Origin: Deltaproteobacteria bacterium
Lineage (GTDB): Bacteria > Myxococcota > Myxococcia > Myxococcales > 40CM-4-68-19
Length of the DNA: 42,791 nt
Assembly (NCBI GenBank): GCA_005879805.1
Contig: VBKL01000152.1
Coordinates: 1-42,791 of the forward strand
Reading direction: 5' to 3'
Shown here: one piece after another, positions 23,973-34,712 of the stretch
Layout of the letters: the number at the start of each line of letters is the position of its first letter
Numbering within the stretch: position 1 is the stretch's first letter
Program-made: the position numbers and the translations under genes
The notes under the pieces: model-generated
Databases searched by the model: none
What the model was told of the DNA's origin: nothing
Seen by the model: the letters and a program-made list of their open reading frames with translations, nothing else

Positions 23973-25193
23973 ATGCCGCTTCGCCTCACCAACACGCTGA
24001 GCGACCGTAAAGAGGAGTTCACGCCTCTGACGCCGGGACGGGTCGGGGTCTACGTGTGCGGGATCACCGTCTACGATCTCCCTCACATCGGACACGCGCG
24101 CTTCCTCGTCGCCTTCGACACGGCGGTCCGCTTCCTGCGCTGGAGCAAGCTGCACGTGACCTACGTGCGGAACTGGACCGACGTCGACGACAAGATCATC
24201 AAGCGCGCGAACGAGCGCGGCGAGGATCCGGCGGTCTTCAGCGCCCGCTACATCGAGGAGTGCAAGCGCGACATGGCACCGCTCGGGGTCGCGTCCGCGG
24301 ACATCGAGCCCAAGGCCACCGAGCATGTTCCCGAGATGATCGCGCTCATCGAAAAGCTCGGCAAGGGCCGTCCGGGCTGGCACATCGAGTGCTCGGCGAT
24401 GAGCCAGAAGTACCTTGGCACCACCTTCGACGTACACGGGGGCGGGAAGGATCTCGTCTTCCCCCACCACGAGAACGAGATTGCGCAGAGCGAGGCGGCG
24501 AGCGACCAGCCGCTCGCGCGCTTCTGGTTGCACAACGGCTTCATGACGATGGACTCCGAGAAGATGTCCAAGTCGCTCGGCAACGTGCGCAACATCCGCG
24601 ACCTCTTGAAGAGCTGGGACGGCGAGTCGATCCGCGCCTTCCTGCTCTCCACCCCCTACCGGCATCCCATCAGCTTCAACGACATGGCGCTCGCCGACGC
24701 CGACGGCAGGGTCGAGTACTTCTACGAGACGCTGCACAAGGCGGATGTGTACCTCGCGGCGAAGAAGTTCTCGGGCAGGGGAGCGATCGAGGGGCCGACC
24801 CGCGACGCGTTCCGCGAAGCGATGGAAGACGACCTCAATACCGCCCAGGCGCTGGCGATCGTGAACGAGCTGTACAAGCAGCTCAACGCCAACATCGACG
24901 GCAAAGCCGCGGCGCAAAAGGTTGCCGACCTGCGAGCCGAGGTGATCGATTTCGGCCGGGTGCTCGGGCTCGGAGAGCGCGAGCCGATCGAGGCGATTCG
25001 CGACCGCAGGAGCCTCGCCGCGCACCGGAAGGGGATCGATCTTGGGTGGGTCGAGGAACGCATCCGCGAGCGGCTGGCCGCGCGCAAGGCGAAGGACTTC
25101 GCCCGGGCGGACGCGATCCGCGCCGAGGTGTCCGCCAAAGGTGTGGAGTTGCGCGACGCCGCCACGGGGACGGACTGGCGTGTCCTGCCCTAG
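23973..25193 (+). CDS. cysS: Cysteinyl-tRNA synthetase lacking a catalytic-domain segment
   Basis: Class I synthetase charging tRNA-Cys. HIGH motif in LPHIGHARF, KMSKS in SEKMSKSLGN, and the zinc ligands (Cys in YVCGITVYD, Cys in GRPGWHIECSAM, His and Glu in PHHENE) are all present. It has 406 residues against about 460 normally. The missing part is internal: EHVPEMIALIEKL (ending about residue 129) runs directly into GKGRPGWHIEC. The E. coli enzyme has about 70 residues here, including the DVMFDV, GARV and DFVLWK stretches. The deletion is in frame. ATG at 23973 follows GGAGG with seven bases spacing. uvrB follows 43 bases downstream. Activity is doubtful unless the segment is dispensable or the sequence is misassembled. 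Confidence 0.9.
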   Translation: MPLRLTNTLSDRKEEFTPLTPGRVGVYVCGITVYDLPHIGHARFLVAFDTAVRFLRWSKLHVTYVRNWTDVDDKIIKRANERGEDPAVFSARYIEECKRDMAPLGVASADIEPKATEHVPEMIALIEKLGKGRPGWHIECSAMSQKYLGTTFDVHGGGKDLVFPHHENEIAQSEAASDQPLARFWLHNGFMTMDSEKMSKSLGNVRNIRDLLKSWDGESIRAFLLSTPYRHPISFNDMALADADGRVEYFYETLHKADVYLAAKKFSGRGAIEGPTRDAFREAMEDDLNTAQALAIVNELYKQLNANIDGKAAAQKVADLRAEVIDFGRVLGLGEREPIEAIRDRRSLAAHRKGIDLGWVEERIRERLAARKAKDFARADAIRAEVSAKGVELRDAATGTDWRVLP

Positions 25194-25236
25194 CTACGGA
25201 GCGCTGGCTCCGGCGCCCTGTTAAACTCGGCAGTCC

Positions 25237-27366
<2,130 letters not shown>

Positions 27367-27371
27367 TCTCC

Positions 27372-29639
27372 ATGCTCGTAGAGGAGCTCCGGAACAAGCT
27401 CGACGCGCTCCCGCCGCAGCCCGGCGTGTATCTCATGAAGGACAAGGCCGGCGAAGTGGTCTACGTCGGCAAGGCCGCGAGCCTGCGTGCCCGCGTCAAC
27501 CAGTATTTCCAGCCGCGCACCGGCGACGAGCGCGCCTTCATCCCGTTCCTCGAGGACCTGCTCGGCGACATCGAGGTGATGATCACGCCGTCCGAGAAGG
27601 ACGCGCTGCTCCTCGAAAATGAACTGATCAAGAAGCACCGTCCCCGCTTCAATATCAAGCTGCGGGACGACAAGAACTTCATCTCGCTGCGGCTCTCGCG
27701 CACCCATCCCTATCCGCGGCTCGAGGTGGTGCGGCGGGTCCGCAAGGACGGCGCCCGCTACTTCGGTCCGTACGCGAGCGCTTCCGCCATTCGCGAGACC
27801 CTCGCCATCGTCAACCGCCACTTCCAGCTGCGCACCTGCACCGATCAGGTGATGGCGAACCGCCGGCGCCCGTGCCTGCAGTACCAGATCAAGCGCTGCC
27901 CGGCGCCCTGCGTCTACAGCGTGCCCGAAGAGGAGTACCAGCGCTCGGTCGAGGAGGTGGCGCTGTTCCTCGAGGGCAAGGCAGACGAGCTCCAGAGCCA
28001 GCTCACCACGCGCATGAACGACGCCTCGACGAAGCTCCAGTTCGAGCGCGCCGCGCAGCTCCGCGATCAGCGCCGCGCCATCGAGCGCTCGCTGGAGAAG
28101 CAGCGCACGGTGCTCGCCGACACCGCCGATCAGGACGTGCTCGGCTACTACCGCGAGGGCGGCCTGCTCGAATTGCAGCTCCTCTTCTTCCGCGGCGGGC
28201 GGCTCTCGGGAGGGCGCAGCTTCAGCTTCAAGAAGCAGGAGTTCCCGACCGAGGAATTGGTGATGAGCTTCCTCGACCAGTACTACGAGTCCGGCGCCCT
28301 CATCCCCAAGGAATTGCTCCTTCCCATCGCGCTTCCCGACGCGGAGGCGCGCGAAGCGCTCCTCAGCGAGCGCAAGGGCGAGCGGGTACGGATCCTGGTT
28401 CCCGAGCGCGGCGAGAAGGCGCGGCTGCTGGAGATGGCCGCCGAGAACGCGCGCCACAATTTCGAGGAGCGCCAGCGAACGGAGAAGAACACCTTCGATC
28501 ACCTGCAGCGGCTGCAAACCCGCCTGCGCCTGCCGCGGCTGCCCCGGCGCATCGAAGGGTTCGACATCTCCACCTTCCAGGGTCAGCTCACGGTCGGATC
28601 GCAGGTGGTCTTCACCGACGGCGAGCCGGACAAGAGCGGTTACCGCCTTTTCAAGGTGCGCGGCGAGGCGGTGGGCGACGACTTCGCCGCCATGTTCCAG
28701 GTGCTGACGCGCAGGCTCAAGCGCGGCATCGAGGACGAGAACCTCCCCGATCTCCTGGTGGTGGATGGAGGCAAAGGGCAGCTCAACGTCGCCCGGGCCG
28801 CGCTGCGCGAGGTGGGGCTCTCGCTCTCCGACGTCCCGCTCGCCGGGCTGGCGAAGAGCAGGGTACTGGAGAACGAGGAGCGATTCGCCGCCCGCCAGGG
28901 GTTCCGGCTCGCCGATGCCTGGGCGGAGAAGGCGGGTCCCGAACCGGAGGTCCCGCAGATCGAGGACGCGGCGGCGCGCGTCGGCGAAGAGGTCCGCGCA
29001 AATGCGGAGCCGCCCTCGCGACTGGGCCGCTCGCGCAAGAAAGGCCGCTTCAAGAAGGACGAGATCGAGCGCTCCCCGGAACGGGTGTTCCTGCCGGGGC
29101 AGAAGAACCCGCTCGTCCTGCGGCAGAACACGGGAGAGCTTTTCCTGCTCGCCCGCCTGCGCGACGAGGCGCACCGTTTCGCCATCACCTACCATCGCAA
29201 GCTGCGCCGCGAGAGGAACTTCCGCTCCGTGCTCGAGCAGATTCCCGGAGTGGGCGAGAAGCGGAAGCGGGCATTGCTCGCGCACTTCGGATCGCTCAAG
29301 CGCATCCGCGCCGCGAGCCCCGAAGAGATCGCACAGGTCGAGGGCTTCAACCGTGACCTTGCCGAGCGGATCCAGCGGTTCCTCGCCGCCGAGGCCCGGG
29401 CAGCCCTGGAAGCGGAAGCGTTGGAAGCGGCGCAGGGGGCCGCCGATCAGGGCGAAGGGCCGGAGCCGATCGGACCCGCCATCGCGACCGACCGCGAGGA
29501 CGTTGCCTTCGACGCCGCCGCGGCCGAGCTGGAGGCGATCGAGGAGGACGATCTGCTGCCGGCGGATCCGGAGCCCGAGCCCGAGCTCTCCGGCGTTCCG
29601 GATGGATCCGATGAGGGGCGCAGCGGACGTCCGCAGTAA
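27372..29639 (+). CDS. uvrC: Excinuclease ABC subunit C, with insertion and acidic tail
   Basis: Dual-incision nuclease of nucleotide excision repair, 755 residues against about 610 in E. coli. N-terminal GIY-YIG nuclease ([18 protein letters not shown]), cysteine motif ([13 protein letters not shown]), UVR domain ([14 protein letters not shown]), RNase H-like 5'-nuclease domain ([20 protein letters not shown]) and C-terminal HhH pair ([20 protein letters not shown]) are in normal order. An insertion of about 60 residues, rich in charge, follows SRVLENEER (about residues 500-565), and a Glu/Asp/Pro-rich tail of about 80 residues follows the HhH region. ATG at 27372 matches the family start. 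Confidence 0.96.
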   Translation: MLVEELRNKLDALPPQPGVYLMKDKAGEVVYVGKAASLRARVNQYFQPRTGDERAFIPFLEDLLGDIEVMITPSEKDALLLENELIKKHRPRFNIKLRDDKNFISLRLSRTHPYPRLEVVRRVRKDGARYFGPYASASAIRETLAIVNRHFQLRTCTDQVMANRRRPCLQYQIKRCPAPCVYSVPEEEYQRSVEEVALFLEGKADELQSQLTTRMNDASTKLQFERAAQLRDQRRAIERSLEKQRTVLADTADQDVLGYYREGGLLELQLLFFRGGRLSGGRSFSFKKQEFPTEELVMSFLDQYYESGALIPKELLLPIALPDAEAREALLSERKGERVRILVPERGEKARLLEMAAENARHNFEERQRTEKNTFDHLQRLQTRLRLPRLPRRIEGFDISTFQGQLTVGSQVVFTDGEPDKSGYRLFKVRGEAVGDDFAAMFQVLTRRLKRGIEDENLPDLLVVDGGKGQLNVARAALREVGLSLSDVPLAGLAKSRVLENEERFAARQGFRLADAWAEKAGPEPEVPQIEDAAARVGEEVRANAEPPSRLGRSRKKGRFKKDEIERSPERVFLPGQKNPLVLRQNTGELFLLARLRDEAHRFAITYHRKLRRERNFRSVLEQIPGVGEKRKRALLAHFGSLKRIRAASPEEIAQVEGFNRDLAERIQRFLAAEARAALEAEALEAAQGAADQGEGPEPIGPAIATDREDVAFDAAAAELEAIEEDDLLPADPEPEPELSGVPDGSDEGRSGRPQ

Positions 29640-29660
29640 GGTCCGCTTGTTTTTATTTTC
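29623..29660 (+). terminator. Terminator at the end of uvrC
   Basis: GCGGAC (29623-29628) can pair with GTCCGC (29641-29646), followed by TTGTTTTTATTTT. The stem overlaps the uvrC stop codon. The stem is short (6 bp), but the T-run is the strongest in the window. Confidence 0.6.
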
Positions 29661-29671
29661 GCCGTTTTTCC

Positions 29672-29700
29672 TTGAACCCCCTACGCAGCTGTCCTACAAC
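29672..29700 (+). promoter_or_regulatory. Candidate promoter of the DUF507 gene
   Basis: TTGAAC (29672-29677) and TACAAC (29695-29700) are separated by 17 bases. Transcription would start near 29707, giving a leader of about 54 nt to the ATG at 29761. Confidence 0.55.
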
Positions 29701-29760
29701 GCGACGCTGTTCTCAGCGCCGCCGGGGCGCGGGGAGCGCCGAAAGGACGTCCGGCAACAT

Positions 29761-30279
29761 ATGAAGCTCTACCCGAAGATCATCCCCTCCATCGCCCGCG
29801 ACACCATTGCCACGCTCATGGCGGAGGGCGACATCGAGGTGGAGACCATGCGGGTCGCGGACGCCGAGATGGACATGGCGGCGATCCTCAAGGAGTACCT
29901 CGCCGCCGAGGAGCGGGTGAACCAGGCTACGCGCGAGGCGCTCGAGCGGCGCGGCTACGACCACTCCAAGTTCAATCAGGTCAAGCGCGAGATGGCCGAT
30001 GTCCGCGGATTCAAGATGGGCGACGAGGGCATCGACTACATCATCAACCAGATGATCGAGTTCCTCCTCATCTCGCGGAACGTGGAAGAGGTCTTCGCCG
30101 AGGACCACCAGATCCGGAAGAAGATCTACCAGGTCTTCAAGAAGCACCTCGACGTGGACGAGGACATCGACCGCGAGGCGCGCGCGCGCCTCAAGCACCT
30201 CGCCGAGGGCACCCAGGCCTGGGAGGTCGAGTACCAGAAGACCGTCGAGCAGATCCGCCGCAACAAAGGACTTCTTTAG
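29761..30279 (+). CDS. DUF507 family protein
   Basis: A 172-residue, highly charged helical protein of the DUF507 family, found mainly in Deltaproteobacteria, Myxococcota and Aquificota. Recognisable segments: MKLYPKIIPSIARDTIATLM at the start, GDEGIDYIINQMIEFLLISR in the middle, EDHQIRKKIYQVFKKHL near the C-terminus. No enzyme motif, signal peptide or membrane segment is visible. Function unknown; cytoplasmic. The ATG at 29761 is preceded by AAAGGA at a long spacing. It has its own candidate promoter. Confidence 0.88.
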   Translation: MKLYPKIIPSIARDTIATLMAEGDIEVETMRVADAEMDMAAILKEYLAAEERVNQATREALERRGYDHSKFNQVKREMADVRGFKMGDEGIDYIINQMIEFLLISRNVEEVFAEDHQIRKKIYQVFKKHLDVDEDIDREARARLKHLAEGTQAWEVEYQKTVEQIRRNKGLL

Positions 30280-30334
30280 CGGCACCGTTCAGTTGAATTG
30301 ACGACCGCGTCTTCGATGTGAAGCTCTGCGATCC

Positions 30335-30375
30335 GGCGCCTTCGGCGCCTCTACCAAGGGGGAGCTCGCTCCCCC
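30335..30375. repeat. Two adjacent GC hairpins between DUF507 and DUF3108 genes
   Basis: GGCGCC-TTC-GGCGCC (30335-30349) is followed after eight bases by GGGGGAGC-TC-GCTCCCCC (30358-30375). There is no T-run. The gap lies between convergent genes, so a bidirectional stop or a REP-like element are both possible. The rest of this 150-base gap shows nothing I can name. Confidence 0.5.
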
Positions 30376-30430
30376 CTGGACCCCCCAAGATCTCACGGTC
30401 AGCACAGATGTGAGCGCAGCGGTAACGCGC

Positions 30431-31252
30431 TCACCGACCGATCGCCGCTCCTACCCGCGGAGGCTCCCGCGTAGCGGGACCCTTGCGCTGCGGGGCCGCG
30501 GCGCGCGCGGATGCTCCGGTCGCCTCGACCAGCTGGGCGCGGAGCGTCTTGCCCTTCACCTCGCCGAGGGCGACGAGCGGGAGCCGGCGATCGTCGTCGC
30601 TCACCCACACGTGCGCCGAGCGCGTCACGTTCGTATCGTCGAGCCGCGTGGAGGTCCCGTCGAAGCGCAGGGTCTTGAACTTCCCCAGCGGGGTCTCGAT
30701 CTCCTCGCCCTGGGCAATGGTGCCCGTGAGCCGCCAGACCTTGCGCCCGGAATAGACGTCGGCGCAGACGGGCCGTCCGGGGACCTGACCGCGCAGGAGA
30801 TAGAGCGTCGAAAGCATGTCGCGCGCCGTCGGTCCCGCCTCCAGATCGACCGGATCGGGGTTCCCGTCCTTCGTCGCCGAGATGGGGAGCTTGCCGCCGG
30901 AAGGAGGGAAGCGGACCTCGATGGTCTTGTGCGTCGGACCCTCGTCGACCTCCTCCCGATACTTCACCGGGCGCAGGTCCTTGCCGAGGAGGCTGACGGC
31001 GAACACCTCGTAGCGGCCCAGGTTGGTCGCAATGAAGGCGCTGGTCCGCGCGCGCGCGCGCACCGCCAGCGCGGCGCCCTCCGAGGCCGGGGCGCGCTCG
31101 AGCGAGACGTCGAAGGTCCCGACGTCGGCGCCGAGGAGATCGAGGCGGAACTTGAGCTGCTCGCCGGGCGTGAACTGCACCGCGGGAGGAGGAACGGCGG
31201 CGCAAGGTGGCATCTGGACCGCGGCGAGCAGAACGGCGAACGTGGCGAGCAT
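30431..31252 (-). CDS. DUF3108 domain exported protein
   Basis: A 273-residue protein with a signal peptide at residues 1-19 (MLATFAVLLAAVQMPPCAA). The mature part matches the DUF3108 pattern of an outer-envelope beta-barrel-like fold: FTPGEQLKFRLDLLGADVGT, KYREEVDEGPTHKTIEVRF, TLYLLRGQVPGRPVCADVYS, and ETPLGKFKTLRFDGTS. The C-terminus is an Ala/Arg-rich tail (ARAAAPQRKGPATREPPR). Expected in the periplasm. Function unknown. It starts 40 bases after the DUF4091 gene on the same strand. Confidence 0.82.
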   Translation of the reverse strand: MLATFAVLLAAVQMPPCAAVPPPAVQFTPGEQLKFRLDLLGADVGTFDVSLERAPASEGAALAVRARARTSAFIATNLGRYEVFAVSLLGKDLRPVKYREEVDEGPTHKTIEVRFPPSGGKLPISATKDGNPDPVDLEAGPTARDMLSTLYLLRGQVPGRPVCADVYSGRKVWRLTGTIAQGEEIETPLGKFKTLRFDGTSTRLDDTNVTRSAHVWVSDDDRRLPLVALGEVKGKTLRAQLVEATGASARAAAPQRKGPATREPPRVGAAIGR

Positions 31253-31292
31253 GTGGTTTCTTCTCCTGCCTCGGCCGATGACGCCTTCCCGA

Positions 31293-32903
31293 TCAGACGC
31301 TTGCGACCGGACAGGGATTCAACGGCCGCCCAGTCCGACCTTCTCGCCGGATCCCTTCCGCCGCTCGGCGTTCAGGACCTCGATGCGGGCCCCGATCCGG
31401 TCCCGCATCGATGCATACGCCTTCGTTCCCGTCGCCATTGCCGCCGAATCCGTACTGCAGCTCCCAGGGATCGGAGAAGTCGTAGGAGTAGACGACGTCG
31501 TAGTACAGCTCGCCTGCGATGCCGTTCGCGAAGGCGAGCGCCCCCATCGCTCGCGCCGCCGTCGCGGGCGCGTCGATGACGTAGTCGGGCCATCCGGTGA
31601 AAGCGGCGCGGTGCTGCGGAAGGACCACGCCGCTCGGATCGCAGCCGTGCGACATACAGCTCTGATACCACCACACCCACGCGCCCTTTGCTTCCGCGTC
31701 CCGGTAGCGGCTTCGAGCGACCGGCCGCGGGCAGTTGGGCGACCCCTCGCCGAGGCAGTTGAGCAGCGGCACCCAGACGTCGATGCTGGGAAGCTGGTCG
31801 GACCAGGCCGTGGTGACGAGACGCCGGATCGAAGGAGCGTCCTCGCGCAACTCGCGCGCGTGCTGCTCGACGCGGGCGAAGTCCTTCGCAGCGGGCTCGT
31901 CCTCGACATAGGCGAAGAGCCTGTCGAGCCAGCCCCGCTCCTGGAAATGGGACATCCAGGCGCGGCGCCAGGATCTCCGCTGTCCCCGGGTGAGCGTTTT
32001 CGGCTCGCGCAGCTCGACCGAGGTCCAGCGGGCTCCGTCGGGTAGCGCGGTTCCGTCGAGGAACGGCGCTACCTCGTCGTCGTAGACCTTCCAGTCGATC
32101 TTCACCTCGTCGCCGTGTGCCTGATAGGGCGGCGTGTTCTGCGTGCCGCCGAAGAGCGTGATCCCGCGCCGGAGCGCGATGGTGTCGTAGGCGCGGGTCA
32201 GCTCCGGGTTCGCCTCGGGCCCGCGCTTGTGGCCCTTCGCGGCCGAATATCCGGAGAAGCCGAAGGCGGTGACCAGCGCCGGCGTGGCGGGCAGATCGAA
32301 GCCGCGCATCTTCAGCTCGACGGGAACTCGCGCTCCCGCGAGCTTCGCGCCGCTGGAGTCGTCGATCCAGCCGAGCTGGATGGTCGAGCTGAAGCGGGCG
32401 CCGCGGGTCCCGGAGAGTCCCCGCGCCGGGCAAGCCTCGACGAAGATGGCCTGCGCGCGTCCCGCTCCGACGTCGATCGGGAAAGCGCGGCGAGTCTGCC
32501 CGAAGAGCGGGTCGCGCACGGGGATGAGAGCGTCCGGCCATTCGCCGGCGCGGCCTTCCGGTTCGGTGGGCCGCGCGAGCAGGATGGTCGCGACGCGCAT
32601 CACGTCCAGAGAGACGCGCGCCGTTGGATGCTCCGGCCTGCGGCCTCCGCCCGTCGCAGGCAAAGCCCGCTCCTCCGCCGAGACGAGCGGTTGCGCGCTG
32701 GCGCTGAGCGCCTTCACGCCTTTTTCCGAGCGCACGACGATCTGGGCGCCGATGCATTCCCCGCCCGCGGCCGAGAACCGGATCCGCGCCGGTTCCTTCG
32801 CCCTGCGCGGCGTCGCGTCCGGAAGCACCTTCTCCGATTCGTCGGCGATCCAGATCTGGACGGAGCTGGACGCGACCAGCGCGGCTGCGACGCAGGCCAG
32901 CAT
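31293..32903 (-). CDS. DUF4091 glycoside-hydrolase-like protein, C-terminus altered
   Basis: A 536-residue exported protein: signal peptide MLACVAAALVASSSVQIW, then the DUF4091 layout with TGEWPDALIPV-like sequence (RAGEWPDALIPVRDP), AFPIDVGAGRAQAIFVE, GWLDRLFAYVEDEP, TGWPDYVIDAPA, and AFANGIAGELYYDVVYSYD. After FGGNGDG the family normally continues with a conserved C-terminal helix region; here it becomes an Arg/Gly/Pro-rich run and stops at 31293. In the -1 or +1 frame a DRIGARIEVL segment appears, so a frameshift or decayed end is likely. A copy of the dispersed repeat (32629-32677) is read in frame as ERALPATGGGRRPEH. The ATG at 32903 is chosen for its signal peptide; no clear ribosome-binding site. 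Confidence 0.72.
   Translation of the reverse strand: MLACVAAALVASSSVQIWIADESEKVLPDATPRRAKEPARIRFSAAGGECIGAQIVVRSEKGVKALSASAQPLVSAEERALPATGGGRRPEHPTARVSLDVMRVATILLARPTEPEGRAGEWPDALIPVRDPLFGQTRRAFPIDVGAGRAQAIFVEACPARGLSGTRGARFSSTIQLGWIDDSSGAKLAGARVPVELKMRGFDLPATPALVTAFGFSGYSAAKGHKRGPEANPELTRAYDTIALRRGITLFGGTQNTPPYQAHGDEVKIDWKVYDDEVAPFLDGTALPDGARWTSVELREPKTLTRGQRRSWRRAWMSHFQERGWLDRLFAYVEDEPAAKDFARVEQHARELREDAPSIRRLVTTAWSDQLPSIDVWVPLLNCLGEGSPNCPRPVARSRYRDAEAKGAWVWWYQSCMSHGCDPSGVVLPQHRAAFTGWPDYVIDAPATAARAMGALAFANGIAGELYYDVVYSYDFSDPWELQYGFGGNGDGNEGVCIDAGPDRGPHRGPERRAAEGIRREGRTGRPLNPCPVASV
32629..32677 (-). repeat. Dispersed hairpin repeat, copy B (inside DUF4091 gene)
   Basis: 49 bp differing from copy A at two positions only, both in the spacer side of hairpin 1. 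The copy keeps the host frame open but is translated in a different frame from copy A. Confidence 0.85.
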
Positions 32904-32998
32904 CGAGCGAAGGTGCGCCTCGGCCCGCGGCCCGGCAAGCGACCCTGCCTGGAGCGCCGGGCCGGCCTTGGAAATCCGCGACGGCGTCGCGAAGCCGA

Positions 32999-33004
32999 TA
33001 TAGT
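32999..33004 (+). promoter_or_regulatory. Possible -10 element of the zinc-ribbon/fdhD operon
   Basis: TATAGT lies eight bases before the ATG at 33013, a spacing that would place transcription start at or next to the start codon. No matching -35 was found, so this is tentative. Confidence 0.3.
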
Positions 33005-33012
33005 CTCCGGTC

Positions 33013-33246
33013 ATGGCTCCGGGCGGCCGCGACAAGCACTTCGATGTCGAAGACGACGACGAATTCGCCAAGGGCGCGCCCGGCAAGAAGCGCCGGTTCA
33101 CCGAGTTCGAATGCCCGACGTGCAGCGCCCACAATCCGGTCGGCGATGCGTTCGGCAACGGCGACGACATCTTCTGCGGCTACTGCGGCCAGTCCTTCGT
33201 GGCGGAAGTCGACGAGGACGGCGGGCTGCGGTTGAAGGAAACGTGA
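33013..33246 (+). CDS. Small zinc-ribbon protein
   Basis: A 77-residue acidic cytoplasmic protein with CPTC and CGYC pairs (about residues 34-37 and 55-58), spaced as in a zinc ribbon. The N-terminus is charged (KHFDVEDDDEF then GKKRRFTEFE). Its stop overlaps the fdhD start as GTGA, so the two are coupled. Small zinc ribbons of this size are often protein- or nucleic-acid-binding accessory factors; no role is established here. Confidence 0.75.
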   Translation: MAPGGRDKHFDVEDDDEFAKGAPGKKRRFTEFECPTCSAHNPVGDAFGNGDDIFCGYCGQSFVAEVDEDGGLRLKET

Positions 33247-34064
33247 AAGGCGTCGCGCGACGCGAAGTGCGGCGGGTGGCGGGCGGGGAAGCACAGCCCG
33301 CCGCCGACGACGACGTCGTCCTCGAGGAGCCGCTCGAGATCCGGGTCGCCGGCGAGACCCTCGCCATCACCATGCGTACGCCGGGCCACGATCGCGAGCT
33401 GGCCGTCGGCTTCCTCTTCGCGGAAGGAGTAATCGGATCGCGCGACGACGTCGGGCGCGTGGCCCACTGCGGGCGTCCCGATCAGGAAGGCTACGGCAAC
33501 ACCATCGACGTCGCCCCGGGCCCGGGCGTCTCGCTCGACATCGATCGCGTCTCCGCCACGCGGCGCGGGACCATCACCACCTCGGCGTGCGGCGTCTGCG
33601 GGCGCCGCAGCGTCGGCGACGTGCTCGAGCGCTGTCCGAAGCTCCCTCCCGGACCCGAGGTCGAGATCGCCTCCCTGGTCCGGGGAATGGAATCGCTCCG
33701 GACGCTCCAGCCCAATTTCGCGAAGACCGGCGGGATCCATGCGGCGGCAATTTTCGATGCCGGCTTGAAAATGCTCGCCGCCTTCGAGGACATCGGCCGC
33801 CACAACGCACTCGACAAGGCGGTGGGGGCCCTGGTGCTCGCGGGCAAGGTTCCTGGAGAGGATGCCGCGGTGCTTCTCGTGAGCGGCCGCGCCAGCTTCG
33901 AGGTGGTGCAGAAGGCGGCCATGGCGCGCATCCGGGTCGTCGCCAGCGTGTCGGCGGCGAGCTCTCTCGCCATCGATCTGGCGAACGCCACCGGAATGAC
34001 GCTCTGCGGTTTCGTGAGGGGCGGCGGCATGACGGTCTACGCCCATCCCGAGCGCCTGCATTGA
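33243..34064 (+). CDS. fdhD: Formate dehydrogenase accessory sulfurtransferase FdhD
   Basis: A 273-residue cytoplasmic protein that passes sulfur from a cysteine desulfurase to the molybdenum cofactor of formate dehydrogenase. The transfer loop TSACGVCGR holds the CxxC pair. Other family segments: MRTPGHDRELAVGFLFAEGV, FAKTGGIHAAAIF, EDIGRHNALDKAVG, and LLVSGRASFEVVQKA. The GTG at 33243 follows GAAGGAA. No formate dehydrogenase gene is in the window, so its partner lies elsewhere. The desulfurase at 10272-11405 could be a sulfur donor, which is inference. Confidence 0.95.
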   Translation: MKGVARREVRRVAGGEAQPAADDDVVLEEPLEIRVAGETLAITMRTPGHDRELAVGFLFAEGVIGSRDDVGRVAHCGRPDQEGYGNTIDVAPGPGVSLDIDRVSATRRGTITTSACGVCGRRSVGDVLERCPKLPPGPEVEIASLVRGMESLRTLQPNFAKTGGIHAAAIFDAGLKMLAAFEDIGRHNALDKAVGALVLAGKVPGEDAAVLLVSGRASFEVVQKAAMARIRVVASVSAASSLAIDLANATGMTLCGFVRGGGMTVYAHPERLH

Positions 34065-34166
34065 AACGGACGGTCGGTCTGTGGCAGAGATCCGGGCGCA
34101 ACTTGCGATCCGGCGCAGGGGGCCTCGGGGAAGGGTGTCTTCTGCCGGCCGGAAGGGGAAAACAAA

Positions 34167-34664
34167 ATGCGACGTATCGCGGTGCTGGCAGCGATGGTGT
34201 CCGGATTCGCCTGCGGTGGCTCTTCGAGCACGCAGACGTTCAGCGCGAGCCCAATGGTGCAGACGAACGAACCCGCTTCGTTCCGACTGAAGGCTGCTCC
34301 GACCGCCACCGGTTCGGCGCAGGTGCAGATCGTCGGTAACACCCTCACCTACTCCTTGCGGGGCAGCAATCTCACCTCCGCGCCCTCGGTTGCGCACATC
34401 CACCTGACGCCCGCCGGCGCTGGCCCTGCGCAGGGTGCGGTCATCGTGACCTTCAAGGTGCTCAACGCCGGGGCCACCGCGTCGACGAATTCGATCACCG
34501 TCGATGACGTCGTGACCAATCCCCCCGACGCGACGGCCAAGAACCTGGACGGGACGCCGATGTCGTTCGACCAGCTCGTCCAGCACATCAAGAACGGCGA
34601 GACCTACGTCAACATCCACACGGGCAGCAACCCGAGCGGCGAGATTCGCGCAGACTTGCACTAG
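34167..34664 (+). CDS. CHRD domain lipoprotein
   Basis: A 165-residue exported protein. The N-terminal signal ends in SGFACGG, a plausible lipobox-type cysteine around residue 16. The rest is a CHRD domain: VGNTLTYSLRGSNLTSAPSV, VAHIHLTPAGAGPAQGAVIV, and the typical ending GETYVNIHTGSNPSGEIRAD. CHRD proteins are widespread exported proteins of poorly known role. ATG at 34167 follows GGAAGGGG. It converges on truD. Confidence 0.88.
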   Translation: MRRIAVLAAMVSGFACGGSSSTQTFSASPMVQTNEPASFRLKAAPTATGSAQVQIVGNTLTYSLRGSNLTSAPSVAHIHLTPAGAGPAQGAVIVTFKVLNAGATASTNSITVDDVVTNPPDATAKNLDGTPMSFDQLVQHIKNGETYVNIHTGSNPSGEIRADLH

Positions 34665-34678
34665 CGCTTCTCATCTCG

Positions 34679-34708
34679 GGCGCCGCGGGAAGCTCACCCC
34701 GCGGCGCC
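34679..34708. terminator. Hairpin between convergent CHRD and truD genes
   Basis: An 11-bp perfect stem, GGCGCCGCGGG with CCCGCGGCGCC around an eight-base loop, occupies most of the 48-base gap between the stops of two convergent genes. No T-run on either side, so it may be a bidirectional stem-loop that stops transcription inefficiently or protects 3' ends. Confidence 0.5.
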
Positions 34709-34712
34709 TCGC

